A DNA stretch of 64,000 nucleotides from Cellvibrio sp. KY-YJ-3 (GCF_008806955.1 NZ_CP031727.1:1671001-1735000); one strand, 5' to 3'. Counted from the stretch's first letter, positions 43,891-52,718 are shown. A program made the numbers and translations. Notes: a model not told the origin generated them from the sequence alone.

Positions 43891-45510
43891 ATGAGCACCG
43901 AAAATAGCAGCGCATTGGGTAGTGACTTAGATCATCACCAGAGCGATGATCATCATGCGCATGACCACAAGCCACACGGCATCACCCGCTGGTTGTTTAC
44001 GACTAACCATAAAGATATTGGCACGCTTTATTTGTTGTTCTCGCTGCTAATGCTGTTTACCGGCGGCATTTTGGCAATGATGATTCGCGCCGAATTATTT
44101 CAACCGGGTTTGCAATTTGTTGATCCACATTTTTTTAACCAGCTCACCACAGTACATGGTTTGGTGATGGTGTTTGGTGCAGTTATGCCTGCATTTGTCG
44201 GTTTGGCGAATTGGATGATTCCGCTCATGATTGGCGCGCCCGATATGGCGTTGCCGCGTATGAATAACTGGAGTTTCTGGATCTTACCTTTTGCCTTTAC
44301 GATTTTACTTTCTACCTTTTTTATGGAGGGGGGCGCACCGGCAGCGGGCTGGACTTTTTACGCACCACTCTCCACTACTTACAGTAGCGATAGCACCGCA
44401 TTTTTTGTGTTTTCAGTTCACCTGATGGGGATATCTTCCATCATGGGAGCGATGAATGTGATAGTCACTATTTTTAATATGCGCGCACCAGGCATGAAGT
44501 GGATGAAATTGCCGTTGTTTGTATGGACTTGGTTAATCACCGCATTTTTATTAATTGCTGTGATGCCGGTACTGGCGGGTGTGGTCACCATGGTGCTTAC
44601 CGATAAATATTTTGGTACCAGTTTTTTTGATGCGGCGGGCGGCGGTGACCCGGTTATGTTTCAGCATATTTTTTGGTTCTTTGGGCACCCGGAAGTTTAC
44701 ATCATGATTCTGCCCGCCTTCGGGATCGTCTCCAGCATTATTCCAACCTTCGCGCGTAAACCCTTGTTTGGTTATGAATCCATGGTGATTGCCACCGCAA
44801 GTATTGCGTTCTTGTCGTTTATTGTGTGGGCGCATCATATGTTTACGACTGGCATGCCGGTAGCGGCTGAATTATTTTTTATGTACGCGACCATGCTGAT
44901 TGCAGTTCCAACCGGCGTGAAAGTATTTAATTGGGTAGCCACTATGTGGCGCGGCTCAATGACGTTTGAAGTGCCGATGATGTTTGCCCTGGCATTTATT
45001 GTGTTATTCACCATTGGCGGTTTATCCGGCTTGATGCTCGCGATAGTGCCCGCCGATTTTCAATACCACGATACCTATTTTGTGGTGGCACATTTTCATT
45101 ATGTGCTGGTGACGGGCGCTGTGTTTGGCATTATCTCCGGTGTTTATTACTGGATACCCAAGTGGACGGGAGTAATGTACAGCGAAAAAATTGGCCAGTT
45201 TCATTTTTGGTGTTCAATTGTTTCCGTCAACATGTTGTTCTTCCCTATGCATTTTGTCGGCTTGGCGGGAATGCCCCGGCGCATTCCTGATTATGCGTTG
45301 CAGTTTGCAGATATGAATGCGTTTATCAGCATTGGTGGATTATTGTTTGGTTTGTCACAGCTTATTTTTGTGTGGATGGTGGTTCGCTGCATGCGCAGAA
45401 AAGGTAAAAAGGCAAGCAGCCAAGTATGGGAAGGTGCTCAGGGTTTGGAATGGGAAATTCCGTCGCCCGCCCCTTATCACACGTTTCAAACACCACCTCA
45501 TGTGAAATAA
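43891..45510 (+). CDS. coxA: Cytochrome c oxidase subunit I
   Basis: The catalytic subunit of the heme-copper oxidase, 539 residues with about twelve membrane helices. Ligand motifs are visible: TTVHGLVMVFGAVMPAF (low-spin heme), WFFGHPEVYIMILPAFG (CuB His and the cross-linked Tyr), WAHHMFTTGMP (CuB), and VVAHFHYVLVTGA (heme a and a3). The glutamate in GHPEVY marks a proton-pumping A-type enzyme. The N-terminus is unusual: a His/Asp-rich stretch (DHHQSDDHHAHDHKPHG, about residues 13-30) precedes the first helix. It starts two bases after coxB. Confidence 0.98.
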   Translation: MSTENSSALGSDLDHHQSDDHHAHDHKPHGITRWLFTTNHKDIGTLYLLFSLLMLFTGGILAMMIRAELFQPGLQFVDPHFFNQLTTVHGLVMVFGAVMPAFVGLANWMIPLMIGAPDMALPRMNNWSFWILPFAFTILLSTFFMEGGAPAAGWTFYAPLSTTYSSDSTAFFVFSVHLMGISSIMGAMNVIVTIFNMRAPGMKWMKLPLFVWTWLITAFLLIAVMPVLAGVVTMVLTDKYFGTSFFDAAGGGDPVMFQHIFWFFGHPEVYIMILPAFGIVSSIIPTFARKPLFGYESMVIATASIAFLSFIVWAHHMFTTGMPVAAELFFMYATMLIAVPTGVKVFNWVATMWRGSMTFEVPMMFALAFIVLFTIGGLSGLMLAIVPADFQYHDTYFVVAHFHYVLVTGAVFGIISGVYYWIPKWTGVMYSEKIGQFHFWCSIVSVNMLFFPMHFVGLAGMPRRIPDYALQFADMNAFISIGGLLFGLSQLIFVWMVVRCMRRKGKKASSQVWEGAQGLEWEIPSPAPYHTFQTPPHVK

Positions 45511-45570
45511 CAGGTTGTGAATGGTTGATTGTTTTGCCTAATTGGTTTTCACACAGAGTCCGGAGGGCGC

Positions 45571-46098
45571 ATGGTTTCGCACAGAACATTAATGCGCAAA
45601 TTAATACTTATTTGTATTGCGATGTTTGCCTTCGGTTATGCCTTGGTTCCGCTCTACGACGTGTTTTGCGAAATTACCGGTATTAATGGCAAAACCAGCA
45701 ATCAACCTGCAACTACCAGAGCCAAGGTTGATGAGTCGCGTGCGATTAAAGTGGAATTTTTGGCTAATCGCGATAGTTCTATTCCCTGGGGTTTCTCGCC
45801 GGAAATGACGGATATAAGCCTTCACCCCGGGCAGATAAAAGTAGTGAATTTTATTGTGGAAAATCCAACCGATGAAGCAATGGTAGGGCGCGCCGTGCCA
45901 TCAGTCTCGCCTGGTGAGGCCGCCAAATACTTTATAAAAATTGAATGCTTTTGTTTTACCGAGCAACCATTGGATGCTCATGAGCGCAGAGCTATGCCGG
46001 TTCAGTTTTATATAGATCCAAAACTGCCTGCGCATTTTACCACCATCACTCTCTCGTATCGTTTATACAAAAATACACCACAGGTAGTCGGGCGGTAG
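45571..46098 (+). CDS. ctaG: Cytochrome c oxidase assembly protein CtaG (Cox11)
   Basis: A 175-residue membrane-anchored copper chaperone that delivers copper to the CuB site of subunit I. ATG 45571 follows GGAGG; the longer frame to 45529 lacks such a site. One N-terminal membrane helix (LILICIAMFAFGYALVPLY) is followed by VFCEITGINGKT, then the periplasmic domain with the copper-binding IECFCFTEQPL and PVQFYIDP. It sits between coxA and coxC, as in related bacteria. Confidence 0.96.
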   Translation: MVSHRTLMRKLILICIAMFAFGYALVPLYDVFCEITGINGKTSNQPATTRAKVDESRAIKVEFLANRDSSIPWGFSPEMTDISLHPGQIKVVNFIVENPTDEAMVGRAVPSVSPGEAAKYFIKIECFCFTEQPLDAHERRAMPVQFYIDPKLPAHFTTITLSYRLYKNTPQVVGR

Positions 46099-46125
46099 TT
46101 TGCTTGTGCGATTGGAGGAATCACT

Positions 46126-47007
46126 ATGCGTGTAGATCATCAGCGTTACTATGTTCCCGAGCAAAGTATTTGGCCGATAGTGGGGGCTGTGTCGTTATTT
46201 TTTATTGGTATTGGTGCCGCGCTATTGGTGAATGACCTGGCCAAAGACCAGCACGGCGCCGGAGGCTATGTGTTAGCCATTGGTTTTGCACTCTTGTGTT
46301 ATATGTTATTTGGCTGGTTTAAAAATGTAATCAGCGAATCTATGGAAGGGCTTTATAGTTCGCAAATGGATCGCTCATTTCGCCAGGGCATGAGCTGGTT
46401 TATTTTTTCGGAAGTGATGTTTTTTGCGGCGTTTTTTGGTGCGCTTTTTTACGCCCGAATGATTGCGGTGCCTTGGTTGGATGGGGCAAGTAATAATGTG
46501 ATGACGGGCGAAATTCTCTGGCCGAATTTTGAGGCAATGTGGCCGCTGACAAAAACCCCAGGCGGTATAGAAACCCAGCCTATGCCGTGGGAGGGAATTC
46601 CACTGTACAACACACTTATTTTGTTGGCGTCTTCAATCACACTGCAATTTGCGCATATAGGCATAGAGAAAAATAAACATGCCCAGTTGGGTTTTTTTAT
46701 GATGTTAACCATAGTGCTGGGCGCAGTATTTTTATATTTGCAGGGTTATGAGTATATGCATGCCTATAGCGACTTGGGCTTACGGCTAGATTCTGGTGTT
46801 TATGGCAATACCTTCTTCCTGCTGACAGGTTTTCATGGGCTGCATGTGACCTTGGGAACGGTGTTTTTATTAGTTATTTTTTTACGAATTTTGATTAAAG
46901 GGCATTTTACTCCAGAGCGGCACTTCGGTTTTCAGGCCGCTGCCTGGTACTGGCACTTTGTGGACGTGGTATGGCTTAACTTATTTATTTTTGTGTATGT
47001 ACTGTAA
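46126..47007 (+). CDS. coxC: Cytochrome c oxidase subunit III
   Basis: A 293-residue membrane protein with seven helices. It has the conserved FRQGMSWFIFSEVMFFAAFFGALFYAR, split here as FRQGMSWFIFSEVMFF and GALFYARM, and later FFLLTGFHGLHVTLGT and AAAWYWHFVDVVWLNLF. The start follows GGAGG. An 80-residue hydrophilic loop (NNVMTGEILWPNFEAM ... GGIETQPMPWEGIPLYN) after the second helix is typical of this proteobacterial subgroup. A long hairpin follows the stop. Confidence 0.97.
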   Translation: MRVDHQRYYVPEQSIWPIVGAVSLFFIGIGAALLVNDLAKDQHGAGGYVLAIGFALLCYMLFGWFKNVISESMEGLYSSQMDRSFRQGMSWFIFSEVMFFAAFFGALFYARMIAVPWLDGASNNVMTGEILWPNFEAMWPLTKTPGGIETQPMPWEGIPLYNTLILLASSITLQFAHIGIEKNKHAQLGFFMMLTIVLGAVFLYLQGYEYMHAYSDLGLRLDSGVYGNTFFLLTGFHGLHVTLGTVFLLVIFLRILIKGHFTPERHFGFQAAAWYWHFVDVVWLNLFIFVYVL

Positions 47008-47049
47008 CTAACCACAACCTTGCTGGTTCGTTTACAAGCTTGTGGTTAG
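47008..47049. terminator. Long hairpin between convergent coxC and the DUF2909 gene
   Basis: CTAACCACAA pairs perfectly with TTGTGGTTAG (47008-47017 with 47040-47049), and the stem continues through one C-C mismatch with CTTG/CAAG, leaving a 12-base loop. No T-run is present, but position suggests a two-way transcription end or an RNA 3'-end structure. Confidence 0.55.
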
Positions 47050-47062
47050 GTTTGGATATCGG

Positions 47063-47272
47063 TTAGTAAGGGCGTGGATTAGGTGTAATAACACCAGTCA
47101 GTAAGAGGATGATGAGTAGTAAAACAACGGCGGCAGAAAAAAATAAGCGACGACCTAAAAACTTGGACATTTGCGGAGCTTTGTCGTCATTTTTAATCAT
47201 CACAAATAGTGCCTGAAACAAGCTAAACACAACCAATGCCAGTAAACAGATTAAGACTATTTTTATAAACAT
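47063..47272 (-). CDS. DUF2909 twin-transmembrane protein
   Basis: A 69-residue protein with two membrane helices (IVLICLLALVVFSLFQALFVMI and LFFSAAVVLLLIILLLTGVI) joined by a short basic loop (KAPQMSKFLGRR). This matches the small DUF2909 'twin transmembrane' proteins found at cox loci. ATG 47272 follows AAGGGA with a spacing of six. It is the only gene on the minus strand in the oxidase block and starts just 26 bases from SURF1, going the other way. The function is unknown; a role in oxidase assembly is inferred from location. Confidence 0.82.
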   Translation of the reverse strand: MFIKIVLICLLALVVFSLFQALFVMIKNDDKAPQMSKFLGRRLFFSAAVVLLLIILLLTGVITPNPRPY

Positions 47273-47298
47273 AATAAATCCCTTGCAGGAGTGGAGGT

Positions 47299-48063
47299 AT
47301 GACAATTATAGCGTTCAATCGCTATTGGGTTATGCGGTGGCATTGGGTATTCATCTGTTTGCTCGCCACTGCCTTTCTTATGTCATTGTCGTTTTGGCAA
47401 TTGTCGCGCGCCACGGAAAAAAAACAAACTCTGGCGCGCATTGCGCAATGGCAAGCGGCCGGAGCACTGACTTCACAGCAGCTATTAGCACTTGGCGATC
47501 AGGATCTGGACGGTGTGCACGTCAAATTCGCGGCCCGTTGGGTCTCCCCCATTATCTGGTTGTTGGACAATCAATTAGTCGATGGCCGCATCGGTTACGA
47601 TGTGGTGATTCCGGTTGAAGAAATTCCTGCTGACTTATCAAACTCCGCATCTACCAACTTGGTTCCTCCGGTGTTGATTAATCTTGGATGGGTTGCTGCG
47701 GTTGGTGGGCGCGAGCAGTTACCGGATGTTGCGATTCCAGCGCAATTAATGGTTGATGGAGTTTTTCGTACCGCCCCTCAAGGGTTATTGTTAGGAACTA
47801 ATATTGAAGATAAGGGGCACTGGCCAATGCGCATTCAGCAATTGGATGCATTAAGCCTTGCTCCCTATTTGCCGTCATTAACTACCTTGGGTGTGATTTT
47901 TCAGCAACAACAATCGCCCTACCGCGTGCATTATCAACCCGTGATATTACCACCCGAACGCCATAGAGCTTATGCATTGCAGTGGGCGCTGTTGGCAGTA
48001 GCAGTCATTGTGATTGCGCTGAGTGCAAGTGCAAAAAAGGAGTTGATTCATGACCAGTCGTAA
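47299..48063 (+). CDS. SURF1-family cytochrome oxidase assembly protein
   Basis: A 254-residue inner-membrane protein with one helix at each end (HWVFICLLATAFLMSLSFWQL; ALQWALLAVAVIVIALSASA), the classical SURF1 layout. Typical segments are FWQLSRATEKK, the central GRIGYDVVIPV, VLINLGWVAAVG and YALQWALLA. SURF1 helps insert heme a into subunit I. Its promoter must overlap or lie inside the small divergent DUF2909 gene, since coxC is separated from it by that gene. It overlaps the next gene by 14 bases. Confidence 0.93.
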   Translation: MTIIAFNRYWVMRWHWVFICLLATAFLMSLSFWQLSRATEKKQTLARIAQWQAAGALTSQQLLALGDQDLDGVHVKFAARWVSPIIWLLDNQLVDGRIGYDVVIPVEEIPADLSNSASTNLVPPVLINLGWVAAVGGREQLPDVAIPAQLMVDGVFRTAPQGLLLGTNIEDKGHWPMRIQQLDALSLAPYLPSLTTLGVIFQQQQSPYRVHYQPVILPPERHRAYALQWALLAVAVIVIALSASAKKELIHDQS

Positions 48064-48568
48064 ATTTTTTAGTTTATTTCTACTTTGCGCCTTGGTGCCA
48101 TTACTTGCGGCCAAAGTCAGCCTGGCATTTGGATGGTTTAGTCACGACTCGGTGAATAAAGGTTATTGGCTGGAGCGTGAGATTGAATTGTTACCCAACG
48201 CCGAGGTGAATACTCCCGCGTGGCGTTTGGTTTATGTGACACCAGAGTCCTGCGCAAAAGATTGCGAGCAAGCGTTATTCACTATGCAGCAGCTTTATAC
48301 TGGCCTTGGACGTAAACAATTGAATATTCAACCGCTGGTGATTGCGGCAGAAAGTCCGAATTCACTCCAGAAATTTTCATCCCTTTCGTGGTTGAAAAAA
48401 AATACTCTTGCCGAATCTTTGCAAAATCAAATCGTGATTGTGAATCGTGACGGGCTTGCTCTTTTGCGCTATCCGGTGAATGCCGATCCTGAGCAAATGC
48501 AGAATATCGCCAAAGATATCCGCACCGATCTATTGCGTTTAATGAATTATGACCGGAGCGGAACATGA
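48050..48568 (+). CDS. Membrane-anchored protein of the cox locus, unknown function
   Basis: A 172-residue protein with one N-terminal membrane helix (FFSLFLLCALVPLLAAKVSLAFGWF) and a periplasmic part that looks thioredoxin-like in layout: WRLVYVTPESCAKDCEQALFTMQQLYT carries a CxxxC pair, like the SCO copper site, and VIVNRDGLALLRYPV resembles the later SCO/thioredoxin strand. A protein of this kind often sits between SURF1 and ctaA in pseudomonads. A thiol or copper role in oxidase assembly is inferred. It overlaps both neighbours. Confidence 0.8.
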   Translation: MTSRKFFSLFLLCALVPLLAAKVSLAFGWFSHDSVNKGYWLEREIELLPNAEVNTPAWRLVYVTPESCAKDCEQALFTMQQLYTGLGRKQLNIQPLVIAAESPNSLQKFSSLSWLKKNTLAESLQNQIVIVNRDGLALLRYPVNADPEQMQNIAKDIRTDLLRLMNYDRSGT

Positions 48569-49686
48569 AATATTTTTCTACTTTAGTCAGTTTTACGCTG
48601 GTACTAACGTTGGTTGTCATCGCGCTAGGTGCTTATACACGCTTAACCGATGCCGGACTTGGTTGTCCGGATTGGCCGGGCTGTTATGGGAAATATCATG
48701 CGCCAGTGCTGGATCATCACATTGCCGATGCGCAAGAAAAATTTCCGCACTTGGAAGTAGATCCTTACAAGGCGCGCAATGAAATGCTGCACCGTTATAT
48801 TGCTGGTTTATTGGGCCTGGCAGTGTTGGCCATTTTTATTGCCAGTCATTACATTAAACGCTATCGCCGTTTGGCATCGGCTCTTTTGTTGCTAGTAATT
48901 TTTCAAGCAGCCTTGGGAATGTGGACAGTAACGCTCAATCTGTTACCGCTAATTGTATTAGCGCATTTGTTGGGCGGGTTCACACTGCTGTGTTTGTTGG
49001 CATTATTGCGCGCAGAAATAGCATGGGATCGAGCACAAAACTCAACCCCTAAGAATAATAACGTCGCTGAACCGGCTTTGTCGCGCTTGGCCGGTTTTGG
49101 TTTTGTGGTGTTGTTGGTATTAATCGCGCAAATTGCATTGGGCGGATGGACTTCTACCAATTACGCGGCTGCAGTTTGCAACCAACTGCCTTTTTGTGAA
49201 GCGGGTTGGCAGGAGCGCTTTTCTCTGGCACAAGTTTTTCATTTGCCGCTAGGGCATGAAACTTATGAATATGGTGTTTTACCTTACGAAGCGCGCATGA
49301 GTATTCATGTGTCGCATCGCGTGGGTGCGATTGTTACGCTCCTGGTGTTCGGTGCTTTTTTATACGCCTGTTGGCGCCGTGCCCAATCCCACGTAATGCG
49401 CAAGATGGTAATCGCAATGAGTTTATTGTTATTACTGCAATTGACCTTGGGCTTAATCAATATTATTGCCTTGGTGCCGCTGTGGAATGCAGTTGCACAT
49501 AATGTGGTTGCAGCTAATCTGTTAATGATGCTGGTAGTTTTTTTACGACAAATTGCTTTGCGTAGGGATGTTATTTTCCCTGCGTCAGTAATGCCAGCAC
49601 AAACAGAAATTTCGTCGCCAAGGCATAGTGTTGTTCGTTCTGTTGTGAATGAAAATAAATTTTCACAAACACCAAATAAAATTTAG
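48565..49686 (+). CDS. ctaA: Heme A synthase (Cox15/CtaA)
   Basis: A 373-residue membrane enzyme that oxidises the C-8 methyl group of heme O to give heme A. It has about eight helices. Typical features are LGAYTRLTDAGLGCPDWPGCYGK, EMLHRYIAGLLGLAVLA, ALGMWTVTLNLLPLIVLAH, GGWTSTNYAAAVC and HVSHRVGAIVTL; the conserved histidines in these are heme ligands. The first helix pair and the CPDWPGC segment identify the proteobacterial type. A Ser/Pro/Lys-containing hydrophilic C-terminal tail of about 45 residues is longer than usual. Confidence 0.96.
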   Translation: MKYFSTLVSFTLVLTLVVIALGAYTRLTDAGLGCPDWPGCYGKYHAPVLDHHIADAQEKFPHLEVDPYKARNEMLHRYIAGLLGLAVLAIFIASHYIKRYRRLASALLLLVIFQAALGMWTVTLNLLPLIVLAHLLGGFTLLCLLALLRAEIAWDRAQNSTPKNNNVAEPALSRLAGFGFVVLLVLIAQIALGGWTSTNYAAAVCNQLPFCEAGWQERFSLAQVFHLPLGHETYEYGVLPYEARMSIHVSHRVGAIVTLLVFGAFLYACWRRAQSHVMRKMVIAMSLLLLLQLTLGLINIIALVPLWNAVAHNVVAANLLMMLVVFLRQIALRRDVIFPASVMPAQTEISSPRHSVVRSVVNENKFSQTPNKI

Positions 49687-49720
49687 ATAGGGATCATTCA
49701 AACTAAGGGGGAGAAATAAC

Positions 49721-50647
49721 ATGGCCATAACAAAAAGTGTATCGCCCGGTGTGAGTTGGCGCGCAGAAATAAGTAGCTATGGTCGTGCTTATTATCAGTT
49801 AACCAAACCCAAAGTCGTTGCACTCTTGGTGCTGACGGCGGTGGTCGGCATGATGTTGGCAAGCCCGGGAGTGCCAGACTTCTTGCTTATTGCCACGGCT
49901 AGCGTGGGTATTGCATTGGTGTCCGGCGCGGCGGCGGCATTTAATCATGTGCTAGATCAAAAAATTGATGCACAAATGGCGCGCACTCACATGCGGCCTT
50001 TGCCTAAAGGTCGGCTGACAAGTAATCAAGCTGTGATTTTTGCCTGTTTGTTAGCCGTTGCCGGATTCTTATTGTTGATGCTGGCCGTAAATGCACTCAC
50101 TGCCTATTTAACGCTGCTTGGCTTATTTGGTTATGCCGTGGTGTATACCATGCTATTAAAGCGCGCCACACCGCAAAATATTGTAATTGGCGGTGTGGCG
50201 GGTGCACTACCGCCGGTGTTGGGTTGGACGGCTGTCACCGGCAGCGTCAGCAGCGAAGCGCTATTGTTAATGATGATTGTATTCGCTTGGACACCACCAC
50301 ATTTTTGGGCGCTGGCAATTCACCGCGTCAATGATTATGCCAAAGCCAATATTCCCATGTTGCCTGTTACGCACGGCATTGAATTTACCAAAACGCTTAT
50401 TTTGCTTTACACCTTGTTGCTTATGGCAGTGTGCTGGCTCCCTTATTTAATTGGCATGGCTGGAGTCGTGTATTTGTGCGCAAGCCTTTATTTAAATATT
50501 GTTTTTATTCGCCATGCCTGGCGGTTGAAATTCAAGCCTGATGCAAATAGTGCTATGGCAACATTCCGTTTTTCTATTGTGCATTTAATGCTGCTGTTTT
50601 TAGCACTGTTGGTGGATCATTATGTTATTGCCTTTTTTGCCGGTTAA
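49721..50647 (+). CDS. ctaB: Protoheme IX farnesyltransferase (heme O synthase)
   Basis: A 308-residue membrane prenyltransferase of the UbiA family that adds a farnesyl group to heme B, giving heme O for CtaA. It shows YYQLTKPKVVALLVLTAVVG, the first Asp-rich site NHVLDQKIDAQMARTHMRPLP and the second segment FAWTPPHFWALAIHRVNDY. Start ATG follows AAGGGGGAG. The gene is the same as ctaB/cyoE in other species; the ctaB name fits the locus. Confidence 0.97.
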   Translation: MAITKSVSPGVSWRAEISSYGRAYYQLTKPKVVALLVLTAVVGMMLASPGVPDFLLIATASVGIALVSGAAAAFNHVLDQKIDAQMARTHMRPLPKGRLTSNQAVIFACLLAVAGFLLLMLAVNALTAYLTLLGLFGYAVVYTMLLKRATPQNIVIGGVAGALPPVLGWTAVTGSVSSEALLLMMIVFAWTPPHFWALAIHRVNDYAKANIPMLPVTHGIEFTKTLILLYTLLLMAVCWLPYLIGMAGVVYLCASLYLNIVFIRHAWRLKFKPDANSAMATFRFSIVHLMLLFLALLVDHYVIAFFAG

Positions 50648-51098
50648 TACAATATTTAAACCAATCGCAATTATGGTGATCTTATTTTTCAGCCCACTGT
50701 TGTGTCCTGGCGTAGCGATTGCCCAGGCTGAACTTACTGTGCAAAACCCATGGGTTAAATTGGCACCGCCGGGCGCCTCCGTGAATGCGGCTTATATGAA
50801 TCTTCGCAATGATTCGCCGGAGGAAAAAATAATTGTGGCAGTCAGTGCAGATTGCTGCACGCAAGTGATGATGCACCAAACGCGGCGCGAGGGCGACAAA
50901 GTGTATATGGATCATCACGACAGGCTGATAATTCCTGCGCAATCGGAGCTTCAGTTGGCGCCCGGTGGTTTACATTTAATGTTGTTGGGTGCAAACGCTC
51001 CGTTGACCCTAAACGACAAGGTAAATATTCATTTTGATTTTGCTGATGGAACACAACACAGCGTCAGTATTCCGGTGAAAAAGGCTGCAGATGATTAG
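50622..51098 (+). CDS. PCu(A)C-family copper chaperone
   Basis: A 158-residue periplasmic protein with a signal sequence (IMVILFFSPLLCPGVAIAQA) and a cupredoxin-like domain. Copper ligands fit the H(M)x10Mx21HxM pattern: MMHQTRREGDKVYM, followed by PGGLHLMLLG. PCuAC passes copper to the CuA site of subunit II, often with SCO. ATG 50622 overlaps ctaB by 26 bases and follows GGTGG; ATG 50673 is a possible shorter start. An unusual CC pair lies just before the first ligand (ADCCTQVMMH). Confidence 0.9.
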   Translation: MLLPFLPVNTIFKPIAIMVILFFSPLLCPGVAIAQAELTVQNPWVKLAPPGASVNAAYMNLRNDSPEEKIIVAVSADCCTQVMMHQTRREGDKVYMDHHDRLIIPAQSELQLAPGGLHLMLLGANAPLTLNDKVNIHFDFADGTQHSVSIPVKKAADD

Positions 51099-51768
51099 TG
51101 TGAATGCCACCCGCAAACTTCATCATTATTGGCTCTATGCAATGGTTATTGTGGTGAGCCTAACGCTTGGCATTTTTGTGGGGGCTCGCCAGCTATCGCC
51201 CGAACCGGTTTATAACAACGCACAGTTATTGCCAGCACCGAAAATGCTGCCGGAATTCAATTTGACCAATCATTATGGTGAAGCAATCCGTTCAAGTCTT
51301 TGGCGAGGTCGCTGGTCGCTGGTCTTTTTTGGCTTTACCTCTTGCCCCGATATTTGCCCGCTGGAATTACAAAAGCTGGGAAAATTGTTGCGAGTGATGC
51401 AGGGAAATACCGGATTACAAGTGGTTTTTATCAGTGTTGACCCCGAGCGCGATACTCCCACTAAGCTGCGCGACTACGTCGGTTTTTTTCACCCGGACAT
51501 TGTGGCACTCCAGGGAAGCAACAGTGAGCTTGCCCGAACTGCCCAATTTTTTGGTGCTGCGTATGATCGCTCGGTGATTATTGACAGTAAATTATTAAGG
51601 GTGCCTGCGGGAATAGATATGCCTGATGGTAGTGGCGATGTGTATCAAGTAAATCATTCTACACGCATTTTTATCGTCAACCCTGAGGGCGCTTACAGTG
51701 GCAGTTTTATGTCGCCGTTTGATGCCGAACAACTTGAGGCCGACCTCAGCCTGATGATGACACACTAA
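51091..51768 (+). CDS. SCO1/SenC-family copper protein
   Basis: A 225-residue membrane-anchored protein (one N-terminal helix, YAMVIVVSLTLGIFVGA) with a thioredoxin-like fold. The copper ligands are the Cys pair in GFTSCPDICPLEL and a later His in VNHSTRIFIVNPEG. SCO proteins help build the CuA centre of oxidase subunit II. Other family segments are SVDPERDTPTKLRDYV and LQGSNSELARTAQFFG. It overlaps the PCuAC gene by eight bases and is the last oxidase gene of the block. Confidence 0.95.
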   Translation: MISVNATRKLHHYWLYAMVIVVSLTLGIFVGARQLSPEPVYNNAQLLPAPKMLPEFNLTNHYGEAIRSSLWRGRWSLVFFGFTSCPDICPLELQKLGKLLRVMQGNTGLQVVFISVDPERDTPTKLRDYVGFFHPDIVALQGSNSELARTAQFFGAAYDRSVIIDSKLLRVPAGIDMPDGSGDVYQVNHSTRIFIVNPEGAYSGSFMSPFDAEQLEADLSLMMTH

Positions 51769-51974
51769 ATTCTGTTGTTTGTCGTTTCGGTATAGGCTGC
51801 AAAGTGCTTAGCAATAAATTGCTTAGAGAGAGCTTGTAGGGCTAGATGAAGCAGTTATCTACTGCTGAATTTTTAATAGTATTTGATCTAGCTGGGTGGA
51901 GGAGGCCATTTCAATCACGCTATATACTGAATCTGTAAGACGAATGCATTTATTTTTCGCCCTACCAGAAACGC

Positions 51975-52000
51975 GTCGAACAATTTAGTCGAACAATCTA
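51975..52000. repeat. 13-bp tandem direct repeat
   Basis: GTCGAACAATTTA is followed directly by GTCGAACAATCTA (12 of 13 identical). It lies 39 bases before the Yip1-like gene start, in a 270-base gap that otherwise holds only a weak hairpin with a T-rich tail (51850-51874), perhaps the end of the oxidase transcript. The tandem copies may be regulator half-sites. Confidence 0.5.
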
Positions 52001-52038
52001 ATAGTGAATAACCAGTCGCAGAGTTGTTGGAGGAAAAT

Positions 52039-52638
52039 ATGATTTCTCATGTTGCAGGGCTTTTTACGCATCCACATAAAGAGTGGGAAGAAATTCGCGA
52101 TACCCAAGAGACAGTGTCCCACTTGTACTTTGCGCATGTTTTATTTCTTGCGCTTATCCCACCCATCTCAATGTATATAGGCACCACGAAGGTAGGGTGG
52201 GTAATTGGCGATGGTGCGCCAGTAATGCTCACTGAATCTAGCGCATTAACCATGAGTGTTTTAATGTACTTGGCGCTGTTGGCCGGTGTGGGCGTTATGG
52301 GCGCGTTTATCGATTGGATGTCGCGCACTTATGATTCGGCTCCCGGGCTTGCGCGCTCGATTGTATTCGCTGCGTACACGGCCACGCCTTTGTTTGTTGC
52401 AGGGCTTTGTGCACTTTATCCCAATGTGATTTTGACCATGTTGGTCGGTATAGGCGCGGTGTTTTATACCGTTTATCTGCTCTATACCGGCATTCCCATT
52501 TTTATGAAAATCCCTGAGGATGAAGGCTTCGTTTACGCCAGTTCCATCCTCACTATCGGGTTGGTAATGTTTGTAGCCTTAATGGCGATTACTGTGTTGA
52601 TTTGGAGTTTTGGTTTCGGGCCTGCCTATACAGGTTAG
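52039..52638 (+). CDS. Yip1-family membrane protein
   Basis: A 199-residue protein with five hydrophobic segments (LYFAHVLFLALIPPISMYIG; LMYLALLAGVGVMGAF; VFAAYTATPLFVAGL; ILTMLVGIGAVFYTVYLLYTG; LTIGLVMFVALMAITVLIW). The pattern, with YTATPLFVAGLCALYPN and a short soluble N-terminus (FTHPHKEWEEIRD), is that of bacterial Yip1 (DUF1282) proteins. Function is unknown in bacteria; eukaryotic Yip1 proteins act in membrane traffic. ATG 52039 follows GGAGG. Single-gene unit with a terminator. Confidence 0.87.
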   Translation: MISHVAGLFTHPHKEWEEIRDTQETVSHLYFAHVLFLALIPPISMYIGTTKVGWVIGDGAPVMLTESSALTMSVLMYLALLAGVGVMGAFIDWMSRTYDSAPGLARSIVFAAYTATPLFVAGLCALYPNVILTMLVGIGAVFYTVYLLYTGIPIFMKIPEDEGFVYASSILTIGLVMFVALMAITVLIWSFGFGPAYTG

Positions 52639-52660
52639 CAATTAAAATTTGGTCGCAATA

Positions 52661-52697
52661 AAAAAGCCGACGCAGAAAAACTGCGTCGGCTTTTTTT
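52661..52697. terminator. Bidirectional rho-independent terminator
   Basis: AAAAAGCCGACGCAG, loop AAAAA, CTGCGTCGGCTTTTT: a 15-bp perfect stem, A-rich on one side and T-rich on the other, between the convergent Yip1-like gene and hemL. Confidence 0.94.
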
Positions 52698-52718
52698 ATT
52701 TTTGTGGTCTTCCAATAA

